A stretch of DNA of 31,620 bases from JBCBSP01 sp964561235 (GCA_964561235.1 CAZLOV010000011.1:1-31620), one strand, 5' to 3'. Shown: positions 1 to 8,395, counted from the stretch's first letter. The notes: generated by a model not told the origin, from the sequence alone. Made by a program: numbers and translations.

Positions 1-192
1 TCCTTGTTGAGCGGACTCCCATTTTAAATGCGGGGCCAAACGGGGCGCAGGTCACCGCTTGCGCAAGCAGCGCTGAGTGCGCGGGAAAAAATCCTTCAAC
101 ACTACAATGTAGAAGTAATCGGGAGCCGCCTCGACGCTATATTCCAGTCTTTTGCCGAGTCCAGGGGCGTGAAGAACGGAGCAATCAGCTGA
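1..192 (+). pseudogene. C-terminal remnant of a possible GT4-type glycosyltransferase, frame-broken
   Basis: The open frame ending in TGA at 190-192 encodes a tail rich in Arg-Glu-Lys-Ile-Leu and Leu-Asp-Ala-Ile-Phe. This resembles the last helices of group 1 (GT4) glycosyltransferases. Upstream this frame hits TAA at 25-27, while the frame starting at base 3 carries a plausible continuation (residues such as Val-Glu-Arg-Thr-Pro and Asn-Ala-Gly-Pro-Asn-Gly). A one-base shift around 48-62 would join the two. The first in-frame ATG after the stop is at 28 and would give only 54 residues. The gene points toward the convergent methyltransferase, 14 bases away. I see a disrupted or mis-sequenced 3' end running off the left edge. 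The family assignment rests on a short tail and is tentative; a small unrelated ORF is the alternative. Confidence 0.35.
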
Positions 193-206
193 GACCTGCC
201 AGTCTT

Positions 207-1034
207 TCAGGGGCGTCGCGCGACGAGCGCGACGACAGGGCCAGCGTCATGCGCGTCGCTTCGGGCGATCTCTGAGACGATCTCAAATCCGTGCGCATTT
301 AAGATTCTGACGATATCATCGAAGCGGAGCCAGTACGCGTATTCCTGCGGGCCGCCGGAGAAGCGGTGCGGAGCTGCGCCGCCACGCCAGTTGTAACTCC
401 GATGGTGGAGCGTGACTGGTTGGCCTCGGAAATCTGTCACTTCGTCTAATTCAGGTCGAAAATGCGGCTTTGCGCTGAGGTCAATGCTTTCACTGAATAC
501 ATGTGTCCACAAGTAGAGTGTTGGCGCAGTTTGGCAAAGCTTATCCAGAAATTCGACGGGACGCTTTTGGTGATAAAGGACGCCCGCAGCAAAGCAGAGA
601 TCGAACGCACCCAATGATTGTGTGTCGGTGATCGCAAAATCACCAAGAAGGAAGCTCGTTTTTAGGCCGAGAGTTTCCTTGACCACGAGGCATTTCAGGA
701 AGTTTATCTTATTCACTTCTATAGCGACGACGTCGGCTGCGCCAGCTTTTTCAAGCTGATACGAGTAGTGCCCTTCGTAGGGGCCGATCTCCAACACCCG
801 TGCGCCGCGGACCCCGCCGCCAAGGGCTGCATCGACCTTAGCGACCAAGCCATTGTCGAAAACCCGTATGTCGCCTCCGACAAGGCCGGACGCGGCTGGC
901 AGCTTCGCTTTCCAGAGGCCGGCGAACAAATCGATGGCGTTCTGCGCGCCCGCAGGCCGCGCGTCGAACCCGAGCAGATCAAGTTTGTCTTTATTGGCGT
1001 TGGGATTGAGCGATGCCGCGGCATGTGTCGTCAT
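207..1034 (-). CDS. Class I SAM-dependent methyltransferase (CmoB/DUF1698-like)
   Basis: This encodes about 275 residues if translation starts at the ATG at 1034. An upstream in-frame GTG at 1076 would add 14 basic residues and lies inside a palindrome, so I prefer 1034. The SAM-binding motif I is clear (V-L-E-I-G-P-Y-E-G-H-Y), followed by an acidic residue in the next strand (A-I-E-V-N). A later F-A-A-G-V-L-Y-H motif is typical of CmoB-like and polysaccharide-locus methyltransferases. The substrate is unknown; neighbouring nucleotide-sugar and glycosyltransferase genes make a sugar or lipid-linked glycan plausible (inference). Base composition is mosaic: bases 481-720 are about 46% GC by hand count, against about 66% at 841-960 and higher in rmlA. 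This suggests recombination or acquired DNA in the 3' half. Confidence 0.8.
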   Translation of the reverse strand: MTTHAAASLNPNANKDKLDLLGFDARPAGAQNAIDLFAGLWKAKLPAASGLVGGDIRVFDNGLVAKVDAALGGGVRGARVLEIGPYEGHYSYQLEKAGAADVVAIEVNKINFLKCLVVKETLGLKTSFLLGDFAITDTQSLGAFDLCFAAGVLYHQKRPVEFLDKLCQTAPTLYLWTHVFSESIDLSAKPHFRPELDEVTDFRGQPVTLHHRSYNWRGGAAPHRFSGGPQEYAYWLRFDDIVRILNAHGFEIVSEIARSDAHDAGPVVALVARRP

Positions 1035-1060
1035 AATAATCAGCCTAATGGCTCGGCGAC

Positions 1061-1076
1061 GTGAAACAAGTTTCAC
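1061..1076. repeat. 16-bp inverted repeat built of two parS-like half-sites in reverse order
   Basis: GTGAAACAAGTTTCAC has perfect 7-bp arms and a 2-base centre. It lies 27 bases upstream of the preferred methyltransferase start and overlaps the alternative GTG start at 1076. The arms equal the halves of the chromosomal parS site (GTTTCAC and GTGAAAC) but in swapped order. Aligned as full parS, each side matches only 11 of 16 bases, so it is not a standard ParB site. An operator for an unidentified regulator is the simplest reading. Confidence 0.5.
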
Positions 1077-1144
1077 ACGGAACGCATAACCTCATCCCTA
1101 CTCGAGCGGCTGTGGGCAGACAAGGCCGCCGCTCGCCGCCGCCC

Positions 1145-2014
1145 CTAACGCTTCCCGATCAGGGCGCGCAGGTATTCGCCGTATTTGGATTTCTTGAACT
1201 TTTCGACCTGGCGTTCAAGGCCGGCTTCGTCGATCCAGCCCTTGATGTAGGCGATTTCCTCAAGGCAGGCGATCTGCAGGCCCTGGCGGCGCTCCAGCGT
1301 GCGCACGAACTCGGCCGCATCGATGAGCGAGCCCGCCGTGCCGGTGTCCAGCCAGGCGAAGCCGCGGCCCATGCGCTCGACATGCAGCTTTCCGCGGCGC
1401 AGGTATTCCTGGTTGACGGAGGTGATCTCGAGCTCGCCGCGGCCGGACGGCTTCACCTGCCGGGCGATCTCCACCACGTCGTTGTCGTAGAAATAAAGAC
1501 CGGTCACGGCGTAGTTGGATTTGGGAACCGGCGGCTTCTCCTCGATGGAGACCACGCGGCCGGCCTTGTCGAACTCCACCACGCCGTAGCGCTCCGGATC
1601 GGTGACGCGATAGCCGAACACGGTCGCGCCCTCGGCGCGGTCGCGCGCGGCGGCGAGCATCGTTCCGATGCCGTGGCCGTAGAAGATGTTGTCGCCCAGG
1701 ATCAGGCACACCCGGTCGCCGCCGATGAAGTCCTCGCCGAGGATGAAGGCCTGGGCGAGGCCGTCCGGGCTGGGCTGGACGGTGTAGTGAAGCTGCACGC
1801 CCCATTGCGAGCCGTCGCCCATAAGGCGGATGAAGCTCGCCTGATCCTCCGGCGTCGTGATGATCAGGATGTCGCGGATGCCCGCCTGCATCAGCACCGA
1901 GACCGGATAATAGATCATCGGCTTGTCGTAGATCGGCAGCAGCTGCTTGGAGGTGGCCAGCGTCATCGGATGCAGCCGGGTGCCGCTTCCGCCTGCCAGA
2001 ACGATGCCTTTCAC
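1145..2014 (-). CDS. rmlA: Glucose-1-phosphate thymidylyltransferase
   Basis: RmlA (RfbA) joins dTTP and glucose-1-phosphate to give dTDP-glucose, the first step toward dTDP-rhamnose and other dTDP-deoxysugars, in the cytoplasm. The 289-residue product is of family length. It opens with the nucleotidyltransferase signature G-G-S-G-T-R-L-H-P-M-T and continues with S-K-Q-L-L-P-I-Y-D-K-P-M-I-Y-Y-P. Later come L-G-D-N-I-F-Y-G and E-E-K-P, all typical of RmlA. I chose the GTG at 2014 because the protein then begins Met-Lys-Gly-Ile-Val-Leu-Ala-Gly-Gly and an AGGGGAG ribosome-binding site sits about 7 bases upstream. rmlB, rmlC and rmlD are not in the window; they may lie beyond the left edge or elsewhere. 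It probably shares a transcript with the lipoprotein gene upstream, 103 bases away. Confidence 0.96.
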   Translation of the reverse strand: MKGIVLAGGSGTRLHPMTLATSKQLLPIYDKPMIYYPVSVLMQAGIRDILIITTPEDQASFIRLMGDGSQWGVQLHYTVQPSPDGLAQAFILGEDFIGGDRVCLILGDNIFYGHGIGTMLAAARDRAEGATVFGYRVTDPERYGVVEFDKAGRVVSIEEKPPVPKSNYAVTGLYFYDNDVVEIARQVKPSGRGELEITSVNQEYLRRGKLHVERMGRGFAWLDTGTAGSLIDAAEFVRTLERRQGLQIACLEEIAYIKGWIDEAGLERQVEKFKKSKYGEYLRALIGKR

Positions 2015-2117
2015 GTGCCTGCTCCCCTGCCGCCGCGCGCCGGCGCCGCTGTGCTGCGCGCGGGTGATTACCCGCCGCAGCCGCGCTTCACAAGTTGCGT
2101 CTTTTGAAACGTCTACG

Positions 2118-3151
2118 TCAGTTCGCCGCCGTTTCCGCCGCTTCCGGCTGCAGCACAAGGCGCTCGACCAGGCCTGAAATCTCCAGCCCGGTCACGCCGG
2201 GCGCGATGAAGACGCCGTAACGCGCGCTCGCCTCGCCCGTCCCGTTCTCGTAGGCGCCGGCGAAAACGCCCTCCACGCGCGCATCGTCGGTCACGCCATA
2301 GCTCAGATCCGACCCGGCGCTGAAATGGATCTCGTCATAGGCGCCCGGCTCGGATGCGGAGTTGCCGCTGGCGATCCAGTTTGAGCCGGTCGAGGCGACC
2401 ATGCCCACCGCATAGATGCCGTGCCGGCCGTTTCGGGTGGCGACCAGCCCGTCGAGCGTGTTGGCGAAGAAATTCCGCAGATAGATCCCGATGCCCGCAT
2501 TGCCGTTGGCGCGCACCCCTGACGCGATCCCCTCGGAATGGTCGATCACCACGCCGCGCCCGGCGTTGAAGCGCGCGGTCACGCCGTCATAGAGCACCCC
2601 GCGCATCGCCCACATCACCATCACGCCGTCGCCGCCATTGCGCTCGGCGACAATGTCGCGCAGCACCGCGCCGCGGGTGATCCGGCCCTGCCCGGACAGG
2701 CGCACGCCCGTCTCCCGGCAGCCGGTGACGTGAAGGTCGGACACCTCCACGTCCGCAACGCGGATCAGCCGCACGCCGGTGGCCGCCTCGCCGCCGCAGT
2801 CGACCGAAAGTCCGCGCACGCGCACATGAGCCCCGCCGGCTTCGTGATCGGCGTTGGTCACCACGCTGTCCAGCCGGCCGCGCGCCACGAGGATGGTCGC
2901 GCCGGGGCCTTCGCCTTCGAGCGTCACCCCGTCGCTGAGCCGGGCGCCTCCACGGCGAAGACGCCCGCGGACAGCCGGATGACGCCGGCCTCGCGGCCCG
3001 CCAGGGCGCGTCCCCCGTTCCAGTCCTGCGGCGTGAGCACGCCGGGCCCGCGTGCCGCGCCTTGCGGCGCTGCGGCCTCCGGCGCACACCCGGCCAGTCC
3101 TGAAACCAGCGCGCAGAGAATGAAAGCCAGCATCAACGGGCGGCTCATCAT
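2118..3151 (-). pseudogene. Right-handed beta-helix repeat lipoprotein, interrupted by a one-base frame break
   Basis: The ATG at 3151 has a good ribosome-binding site (AAGGGAG) and encodes a lipoprotein signal ending in the lipobox L-A-G-C, with Cys at residue 22. That frame stops at 2924-2926. The rest of the protein continues from about 2941 in another frame to a stop at 2118. One extra C in the CCC run (plus-strand GGG at 2942-2944) would restore a continuous reading frame of about 344 residues. The C-terminal 270 or so residues show repeated short strands with Asn/Gly turns, such as A-E-R-N-G-G-D-G-V, A-R-F-N-A-G-R-G-V and A-T-R-N-G-R-H-G-I. These are typical of pectate-lyase-like parallel beta-helices. 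Such proteins often bind, cleave or epimerise polysaccharide; the exact activity is unknown. The break may be a sequencing error or a real mutation. Confidence 0.75.
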
Positions 3152-3232
3152 GACATCTCCCTTCCGGATCGGCTAACAAGCCGCCTGACGCCGACTCGCC
3201 CGTTTCCCCGCCCGATGCAAGGATCTCCGCCG

Positions 3233-4123
3233 ATGAAGCCCGTCCGCACCGCCGTTCTTCCCGTTGCAGGCCTGGGCACGCGCGTGCTGCCCGCCACGAA
3301 GACGCTGCCCAAGGAGATGCTGCCGGTCTGGGATCGGCCCGCGATCCATCACGTGGTCGCCGAGGCGATGGCGGCGGGCATCGGGAAGTTCGTCTTCGTC
3401 ACCGGGCGCAACAAGGCGGCGATCGAGGACTATTTCGACGCCGCCTACGAGCTCGAGGCCACGCTGGAGGCGAAGAACAAGACCGACATCCTTGAAGAGG
3501 TGCGCGCCGGGCTGCCCGAGATCGGCGCCTCGATCTTCGTGCGCCAGCAGGCGCCCAAGGGTCTGGGCCACGCCGTCTGGGCGGCGCGCGAGGCGGTCGG
3601 CGGCGAGCCGTTCGCGGTGATGCTGCCCGACATGCTCATGCGCAGCGATCCGCCCTGCCTGAAGCAGCTCGTCGACGCCTACGCCCAGGTTGGCGGCAAT
3701 CTCATTTCCGTGGAGGAAGTGCCGCGCGAGGACGTGTCGAAATACGGCGTCATCGCGCCGGGCGCGTCGAAAGGCGCGCTGGTGGAGATGACGGGCATGG
3801 TCGAAAAGCCCGCCGTCGAGGATGCGCCGTCGAACCTGATGATCTCGGGGCGCTATATCCTGCAGCCGGAGATCTTCGACCTGCTTGAGCGCCAGACGCC
3901 GGGCGCAGGCGGGGAGATCCAGCTGACCGATTCGATGCTGACGCTGATGAAGGACCAGCCGTTCCATGCGCTGCCCTTCACCGGGGTGACCTATGACACC
4001 GGCTCGAAGCTTGGCTATCTGAGGGCGATGGCGGCTTATGCGCTCAGCGCGGACAAGGACGCCGCCGCCGTGTTGCGCGAGGAGCTGCAGCGGCTGGAGA
4101 CCGGCGGCGTCAGCCGGCCTTGA
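3233..4123 (+). CDS. galU: UTP--glucose-1-phosphate uridylyltransferase
   Basis: GalU makes UDP-glucose from UTP and glucose-1-phosphate in the cytoplasm, feeding glycan synthesis and UDP-glucuronate. The 296-residue product has family length. It carries the N-terminal signature A-G-L-G-T-R-V-L-P-A-T-K followed by P-K-E-M-L-P-V, and V-E-K-P in the middle. An AAGGA ribosome-binding site lies just upstream of the ATG at 3233, so I prefer this start over the ATG at 3215. It is divergent from the beta-helix lipoprotein gene, with about 80 bases between starts that must hold both promoters. Its 3' end overlaps the convergent epimerase gene by 14 bases. Its product is the precursor of UDP-glucuronate, a likely substrate of that epimerase; the UDP-glucose dehydrogenase that would link them is not in the window. 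Confidence 0.96.
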   Translation: MKPVRTAVLPVAGLGTRVLPATKTLPKEMLPVWDRPAIHHVVAEAMAAGIGKFVFVTGRNKAAIEDYFDAAYELEATLEAKNKTDILEEVRAGLPEIGASIFVRQQAPKGLGHAVWAAREAVGGEPFAVMLPDMLMRSDPPCLKQLVDAYAQVGGNLISVEEVPREDVSKYGVIAPGASKGALVEMTGMVEKPAVEDAPSNLMISGRYILQPEIFDLLERQTPGAGGEIQLTDSMLTLMKDQPFHALPFTGVTYDTGSKLGYLRAMAAYALSADKDAAAVLREELQRLETGGVSRP

Positions 4124-5087
4124 GACGGCTTTCCCGCCAGCCGAGAAACCAGTCCGCAAAGCGTTGCAGGCCCTCGGAAAGGGGCGTGTCCGGGCTGAGG
4201 CCGTAATCAGCTTCCAGACGGGTCACGTCCGCGCAGGTGTGGCTGACGTCGCCCGGTTGCGGCGGCAGCATCTCCCGCCGCGCGCTGACGCCGAGCACGG
4301 CCTCGAGCGCCTCGACAAGCGCCAGCGTGGTGACCGGCTGCGCGCCGCCGATATTGTACAGCGCATGGCGGCCGCGGGCGGGCGCGTCGCGCGCCACTCT
4401 GGCGACAGGTTCCACCACGTCGTCGATATAGGTGAAGTCGCGCGCGTTGCGGCCGTGGTTGAACAGCTCGATCGGCCGGCCGTCGAGCATGGCGTCGGCG
4501 AACTTCCAGTAGGCCATGTCAGGCCGGCCCCACGGCCCGTAGACCGTGAAAAAACGCAATCCCGTGGCCGGCAGGCCGTAAAGATGCGCATAGGCCGCGC
4601 TCATCGCCTCGTCCGAGCGCTTGGTCGCGGCATAGAGCGAAACCGGCTCGCCGGCGTCTTCCTCGCGGAATGCGCCTTCACGCTCGCCATAGACGGACGA
4701 CGAGGAGGCGTAGACCAGATGCGCCAGCCTGTCGCCGAGCGCACGGGCGGCCTCCAGCACGCTCAGATGCCCGGTGAGGTTTGAGTGCGCGTAGGCGAAG
4801 GGGTTCTCAAGCGAGTAACGCACGCCGGCCTGGGCGGCGAGGTGGATGATGCGCTCCGGCCGGGTTTCCATCGCAAGCGCGCGGAAAGCTTCATGGTCGG
4901 CGATGTCGAGCCGGCGGAAGTCGACGTCGCCTGCCTGTTCAAGCGCAGCCAGGCGCGCCTGCTTCAGGCTGACATCATAGTAGGGCGTCAGGCTGTCGAC
5001 GGCGATCACCCGTTCGCCTTCACCCGCCAGGCGGGAAGCGACGTGGAAGCCGATGAATCCGGCCGCGCCGGTGACGAGAATCGTCAT
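4110..5087 (-). CDS. NAD-dependent nucleotide-sugar epimerase, UDP-glucuronate 4-epimerase-like
   Basis: This 325-residue short-chain dehydrogenase/reductase (extended type) begins with the NAD-binding motif T-G-A-A-G-F-I-G-F-H. Its catalytic region is A-S-S-S-S-V-Y-G followed by Y-A-A-T-K (Tyr-x-x-x-Lys). The N-terminal sequence with D-S-L-T-P-Y-Y-D and L-K-Q-A-R-L matches UDP-glucuronate 4-epimerases, which interconvert UDP-glucuronate and UDP-galacturonate. Another 4-epimerase or dehydratase specificity cannot be excluded. The gene is convergent with galU (14-base overlap). Upstream, a 17-base GC palindrome lies at 5105-5121. The 196 bases between this start and glmS must carry divergent promoters; I cannot assign -10/-35 elements there with confidence. 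Confidence 0.88.
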   Translation of the reverse strand: MTILVTGAAGFIGFHVASRLAGEGERVIAVDSLTPYYDVSLKQARLAALEQAGDVDFRRLDIADHEAFRALAMETRPERIIHLAAQAGVRYSLENPFAYAHSNLTGHLSVLEAARALGDRLAHLVYASSSSVYGEREGAFREEDAGEPVSLYAATKRSDEAMSAAYAHLYGLPATGLRFFTVYGPWGRPDMAYWKFADAMLDGRPIELFNHGRNARDFTYIDDVVEPVARVARDAPARGRHALYNIGGAQPVTTLALVEALEAVLGVSARREMLPPQPGDVSHTCADVTRLEADYGLSPDTPLSEGLQRFADWFLGWRESRLKAG

Positions 5088-5104
5088 CTAAGCCCTTCAT
5101 GGAA

Positions 5105-5121
5105 CGCGCCGGTCCGGCGCG
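5105..5121. repeat. GC-rich inverted repeat upstream of the epimerase gene
   Basis: CGCGCCGG-T-CCGGCGCG is a perfect 8-bp-arm palindrome 18 bases upstream of the epimerase start. It is not followed by a T run on either strand, so it does not look like an intrinsic terminator. In DNA this rich in GC such repeats arise by chance fairly often. A regulator-binding site is possible but unsupported. Confidence 0.3.
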
Positions 5122-5283
5122 GGCGAGCGGCAACCTAGCTGCGGGCGCCGGGCTGTCAACGCAACGCCGCGCCGGCGCCATGCGGATGACACCTCGCGGA
5201 ACATAGTGTGACGTGAAGCCCGCCGGGGATGGCGCTATCGCCTTGCGCCAGCGGAAGCGAAGCAGAACAGGACGGCGACAGGC

Positions 5284-7107
5284 ATGTGCGGAATCGTGGC
5301 GGCGGTCGGACGCAGCAATGCGGCGGAGTTCCTGATTTCCGGACTGCGCAGGCTTGAATACCGCGGGTATGATTCCGCCGGCGTCGCCGTCATGGCCGCT
5401 GACGGCAGGACCGCCCGCGCCCGCGCCGCCGGGAAGGTCGCCAATCTCGCCGATGCGCCGGAACTCGCCCTGCTTTCAGGCGCGACCGGCGTGGCGCATA
5501 CGCGCTGGGCCACGCACGGCGCGCCGACGCAGGCGAATGCGCATCCTCACGCCGCCGGGCGCGTGCACGTCGTCCACAACGGCATCATCGAAAACTTCAA
5601 GCCCTTGCGCCAGGAGCTCGAAGCCGCCGGCCGCACCTTTGAAAGCGAAACCGACACCGAGGTGATCGCGCATCTGATCGACGCCGAACTCGCCCGAACG
5701 GCCGATCCCGCCGAGGCGTTCCGCGCGGCCGTCCGCCGTCTGGACGGCGCGTTTGCCCTGGCCGCCATGATTGACGGCGAGGCGAACCGCATCTTCGGCG
5801 CCCGCCGCGGCGCGCCGCTGCTGGCGGGCGAAGGGGGCGGGGCGGGCTATCTCGCCTCCGACATGCTTGCGCTCGCCGGAGAGGCGCGCACCGTGGTCTA
5901 CTTGGAAGACGGCGACATCGTCGAAGTGGCGACGGGTTCGGTGAAGGTGACGGATATCGACGGGAGCCCCCGCACGCGCGCCTCGGCGCCGGCGGAAAGC
6001 TCCCCGGTGCTCGCCGAGCGCGGCAACCACCGTCACTTCATGGAAAAGGAAATCCATGAGCAACCCGAGGTCGTCGGCCGCACGCTGGCGCATTATCTCG
6101 ACGCGCTGACAACAGCGCCGCGCGCCATTGAAGGCGTGGATTTCGCCAAGATCTCCCGTCTCATGATCGTCGGCTGCGGCACTGCGGCCTATGCCGGCAT
6201 GACGGCGCGATACGCTTTCGAACAACTGGCGGGTCTTCCCGTCGCCGTCGATATCGCCTCGGAGTTCCGCTATCGCGAACCGGCTTTCCTGCCGGGCGAC
6301 GCCGCGCTGTTCATCTCGCAATCGGGGGAGACCGCCGACACGCTGGAGGCTCTGCGCCTGTGCAGGCAGGCCGGCGTTCCCGCCATCGCCCTGGTCAACA
6401 CGCCCGGCTCGACCATGGCGCGGGAAGCCGACGTCGTGCTGCCGACGCTGGCGGGTCCCGAGATCGGGGTCGCCTCCACCAAGGCGTTCACCTGCCAGCT
6501 TGCCGCGCTGTTTGCGCTTGCGTTGCGCGCGGGCGTGGAGCGCGGGCGGATCGCGCCTGACGACGCTGCGCGCGAGACCGCAGCGCTGCTGCATGCGCCC
6601 GGCCTGATGGGCGAGGCGCTGCATCTTGAAGACGCCGTGGAGTTGCTCGCCGCCGACCTGTCGCGCAGCCCGATCGTGCTCTATCTGGGCCGCGACATTC
6701 ATTATCCGCTGGCGCTCGAAGGCGCGCTCAAGCTGAAGGAGATCAGCTATCTCCACGCCGAGGGTTATGCGGCCGGCGAGCTCAAGCACGGGCCGATCGC
6801 GCTGATCGAGGAAGGCGTCAGCGTCGTCGTCATCGCCCCGACGACGCCGCTCTTCGCCAAGACCCGCTCGTCCATCCTCGAAGTCAAATCGCGCGGCGCA
6901 ACGGTCATCGCGCTGACGGACGAGGCCGGCGCAGCCGAGCTGGAGGGCGACGCGGACCGGGTCGTCGTGCTGCCCTCCGGCGGCCGGCTGGGCGATTGCT
7001 TCGCAGCGGCGGTCGCCGTCCAGCTTCTGGCCTATCATGTCGCCGTGCACAAAGGCACGGATGTCGACCAGCCGCGCAATCTCGCCAAGGCGGTGACGGT
7101 CGAATGA
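5284..7107 (+). CDS. glmS: Glutamine--fructose-6-phosphate aminotransferase (isomerizing)
   Basis: GlmS converts fructose-6-phosphate and glutamine to glucosamine-6-phosphate, the entry step to UDP-GlcNAc, peptidoglycan and lipid A. The 607-residue protein has full family length. Met-Cys-Gly-Ile opens the N-terminal glutaminase domain, and Cys2 becomes the nucleophile after Met removal. Further conserved pieces are R-W-A-T-H-G and H-N-G-I-I-E-N. Two SIS sugar-isomerase domains follow, with S-Q-S-G-E-T in the first and G-E-L-K-H-G-P in the second. The C-terminus D-Q-P-R-N-L-A-K-A-V-T-V-E is nearly invariant in the family. No glmS ribozyme-like leader is seen. The stop overlaps the next gene's start (ATGA at 7104-7107), implying translational coupling with the downstream glycosyltransferase. 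Confidence 0.98.
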   Translation: MCGIVAAVGRSNAAEFLISGLRRLEYRGYDSAGVAVMAADGRTARARAAGKVANLADAPELALLSGATGVAHTRWATHGAPTQANAHPHAAGRVHVVHNGIIENFKPLRQELEAAGRTFESETDTEVIAHLIDAELARTADPAEAFRAAVRRLDGAFALAAMIDGEANRIFGARRGAPLLAGEGGGAGYLASDMLALAGEARTVVYLEDGDIVEVATGSVKVTDIDGSPRTRASAPAESSPVLAERGNHRHFMEKEIHEQPEVVGRTLAHYLDALTTAPRAIEGVDFAKISRLMIVGCGTAAYAGMTARYAFEQLAGLPVAVDIASEFRYREPAFLPGDAALFISQSGETADTLEALRLCRQAGVPAIALVNTPGSTMAREADVVLPTLAGPEIGVASTKAFTCQLAALFALALRAGVERGRIAPDDAARETAALLHAPGLMGEALHLEDAVELLAADLSRSPIVLYLGRDIHYPLALEGALKLKEISYLHAEGYAAGELKHGPIALIEEGVSVVVIAPTTPLFAKTRSSILEVKSRGATVIALTDEAGAAELEGDADRVVVLPSGGRLGDCFAAAVAVQLLAYHVAVHKGTDVDQPRNLAKAVTVE

Positions 7108-8309
7108 ACCCGCGCGCGGCCCTTCGAAAGGCGTTCTACGGAAGCCTTCACGAAGTCGTCGCGCGGACGCAGCGGCGCGACGGCTCAACCGGCGCGCGCT
7201 GGCCGGACACCGTCGTCATCACCGGCTTCTTCGGCGAAGGCTTCGGGATCGGCCGCGCGGCGGAGCTGACCGCCGCCGCGCTGGAGGCGCGCGGCTTCAC
7301 GGTCATCCGGCACGAAGCCCGGCCCGCGCTTCAGAAGCGCATGCCGTTTACAGGCGAAGTTCCGGGACCGGGTGATGCGGCGTGGCTGCTGCAGATCAAT
7401 CCGCCTGAACTTCTGATGCTGCTGACCTTCATGGACCCTGCGCGCACGCCGAAGGGCCCGCGGATCGGCTACTGGGCCTGGGAGCTCACCCGGGCGCCGC
7501 GTTTCTGGGCGCGCGCAGCCGGACTGGTCGATCAGGTCTGGGCGATCTCGGATTACACCGCTCGAAGTTTCCAGCGGTCCGGCGGCGTCCTGGCGCAGCG
7601 CACGCGCCACGCGCCTCACCCCTTGCGCCCGGCCGAGACGCACGCGCCGCGTGCGCAGGGGCGCTTTCTGGTGCAGGCCGACGGCCGGTCCTCGCTCGGC
7701 CGCAAGAACCCCGCCGGTGCGATTGCAGCGTTCCGCAAGGCGTTTCCAACCGGCGGCGCCGAGCTTGTGGTCAAGACCCAGCATCTCTCCGAGCGCCAGC
7801 GTGCGGGCCTCGCCGCAGCGGTTGACGAAGACGAAGGCGTCCGCTGGATCGACGGCGCGATCCCGCAGGCTGCGATGGATGCGCTGTTCGACAGCGTGGA
7901 CGGGGTGATCTCGGCCCATCGCGCGGAGGGCTACGGGCTGGCTCTGGCGGAGGCTGCGCTGCGCGGCCGCGCGCCGGTTGCAACGGGTTGGTCGGGCAAC
8001 ATGGACTTCATGGCGGGCGCGCCTGAGCTGCTGCTGCCTTATGCGTTGACCCCGGTGCCCAAGTCCGATGAGGCCTATGGCGGTTTCGCCGGTCCGGGCG
8101 TCAACTGGGCCGAGCCGGATCTTGAGGCGGCGGCGGCGATGCTTCAGCGCCTGGTCGCGACACCGGAAGCGGCCGGGGAGGGCGTCGAGGCGGTTCGCAG
8201 CGCGCTGGTCCGGCTGGAGGCGCGTTGGGATGCGATCCGCCCCGGAGCGGCCCTCGACGACGCCTTCGCCGCATCCGAAGCGGGCGTCGAAGAGCGAAAC
8301 ATGATTTGA
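7104..8309 (+). CDS. GT-B fold glycosyltransferase (GT4-like)
   Basis: This 401-residue protein starts at the ATG overlapping the glmS stop. Its N-terminal part contains G-F-F-G-E-G-F-G-I-G-R-A-A, the glycine-rich loop seen near the start of many GT4 enzymes. The C-terminal half has the donor-site pattern H-R-A-E-G-Y-G-L-A-L-A-E-A, equivalent to the E-x7-E motif of retaining GT-B enzymes, preceded by S-L-G-R-K-N-P. Donor and acceptor are unknown. The position directly after glmS and before a sugar aminotransferase suggests amino-sugar glycan assembly at the cytoplasmic face of the membrane (inference). No transmembrane segment is evident. Confidence 0.82.
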   Translation: MNPRAALRKAFYGSLHEVVARTQRRDGSTGARWPDTVVITGFFGEGFGIGRAAELTAAALEARGFTVIRHEARPALQKRMPFTGEVPGPGDAAWLLQINPPELLMLLTFMDPARTPKGPRIGYWAWELTRAPRFWARAAGLVDQVWAISDYTARSFQRSGGVLAQRTRHAPHPLRPAETHAPRAQGRFLVQADGRSSLGRKNPAGAIAAFRKAFPTGGAELVVKTQHLSERQRAGLAAAVDEDEGVRWIDGAIPQAAMDALFDSVDGVISAHRAEGYGLALAEAALRGRAPVATGWSGNMDFMAGAPELLLPYALTPVPKSDEAYGGFAGPGVNWAEPDLEAAAAMLQRLVATPEAAGEGVEAVRSALVRLEARWDAIRPGAALDDAFAASEAGVEERNMI

Positions 8310-8395
8310 CTTCAGATGATGGCGCGGCGTCGTCTACACGCCCCGCCATGACCTTCGCAGCCGCAGCACGCGGCGACCGAGCCGCGGGAGCCGCC

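Noticed and set aside
1061..1076. A true chromosomal parS site
   Set aside because: Half-sites are in the wrong order, and the best alignment to the parS consensus on either side is only 11 of 16.
5088..5283. glmS ribozyme or riboswitch upstream of glmS
   Set aside because: No recognisable core was seen, and the glmS ribozyme is a feature of Firmicutes-type bacteria. The region is short and mainly GC palindromes.
5476..7188. 570-codon open frame antisense to glmS, and other long antisense frames (17129-18262, 18302-20152, 9416-10816)
   Set aside because: They are rich in Arg, His, Ala and Gly with no domain motifs, and lie opposite well-conserved genes. In high-GC DNA antisense frames stay open by codon bias.
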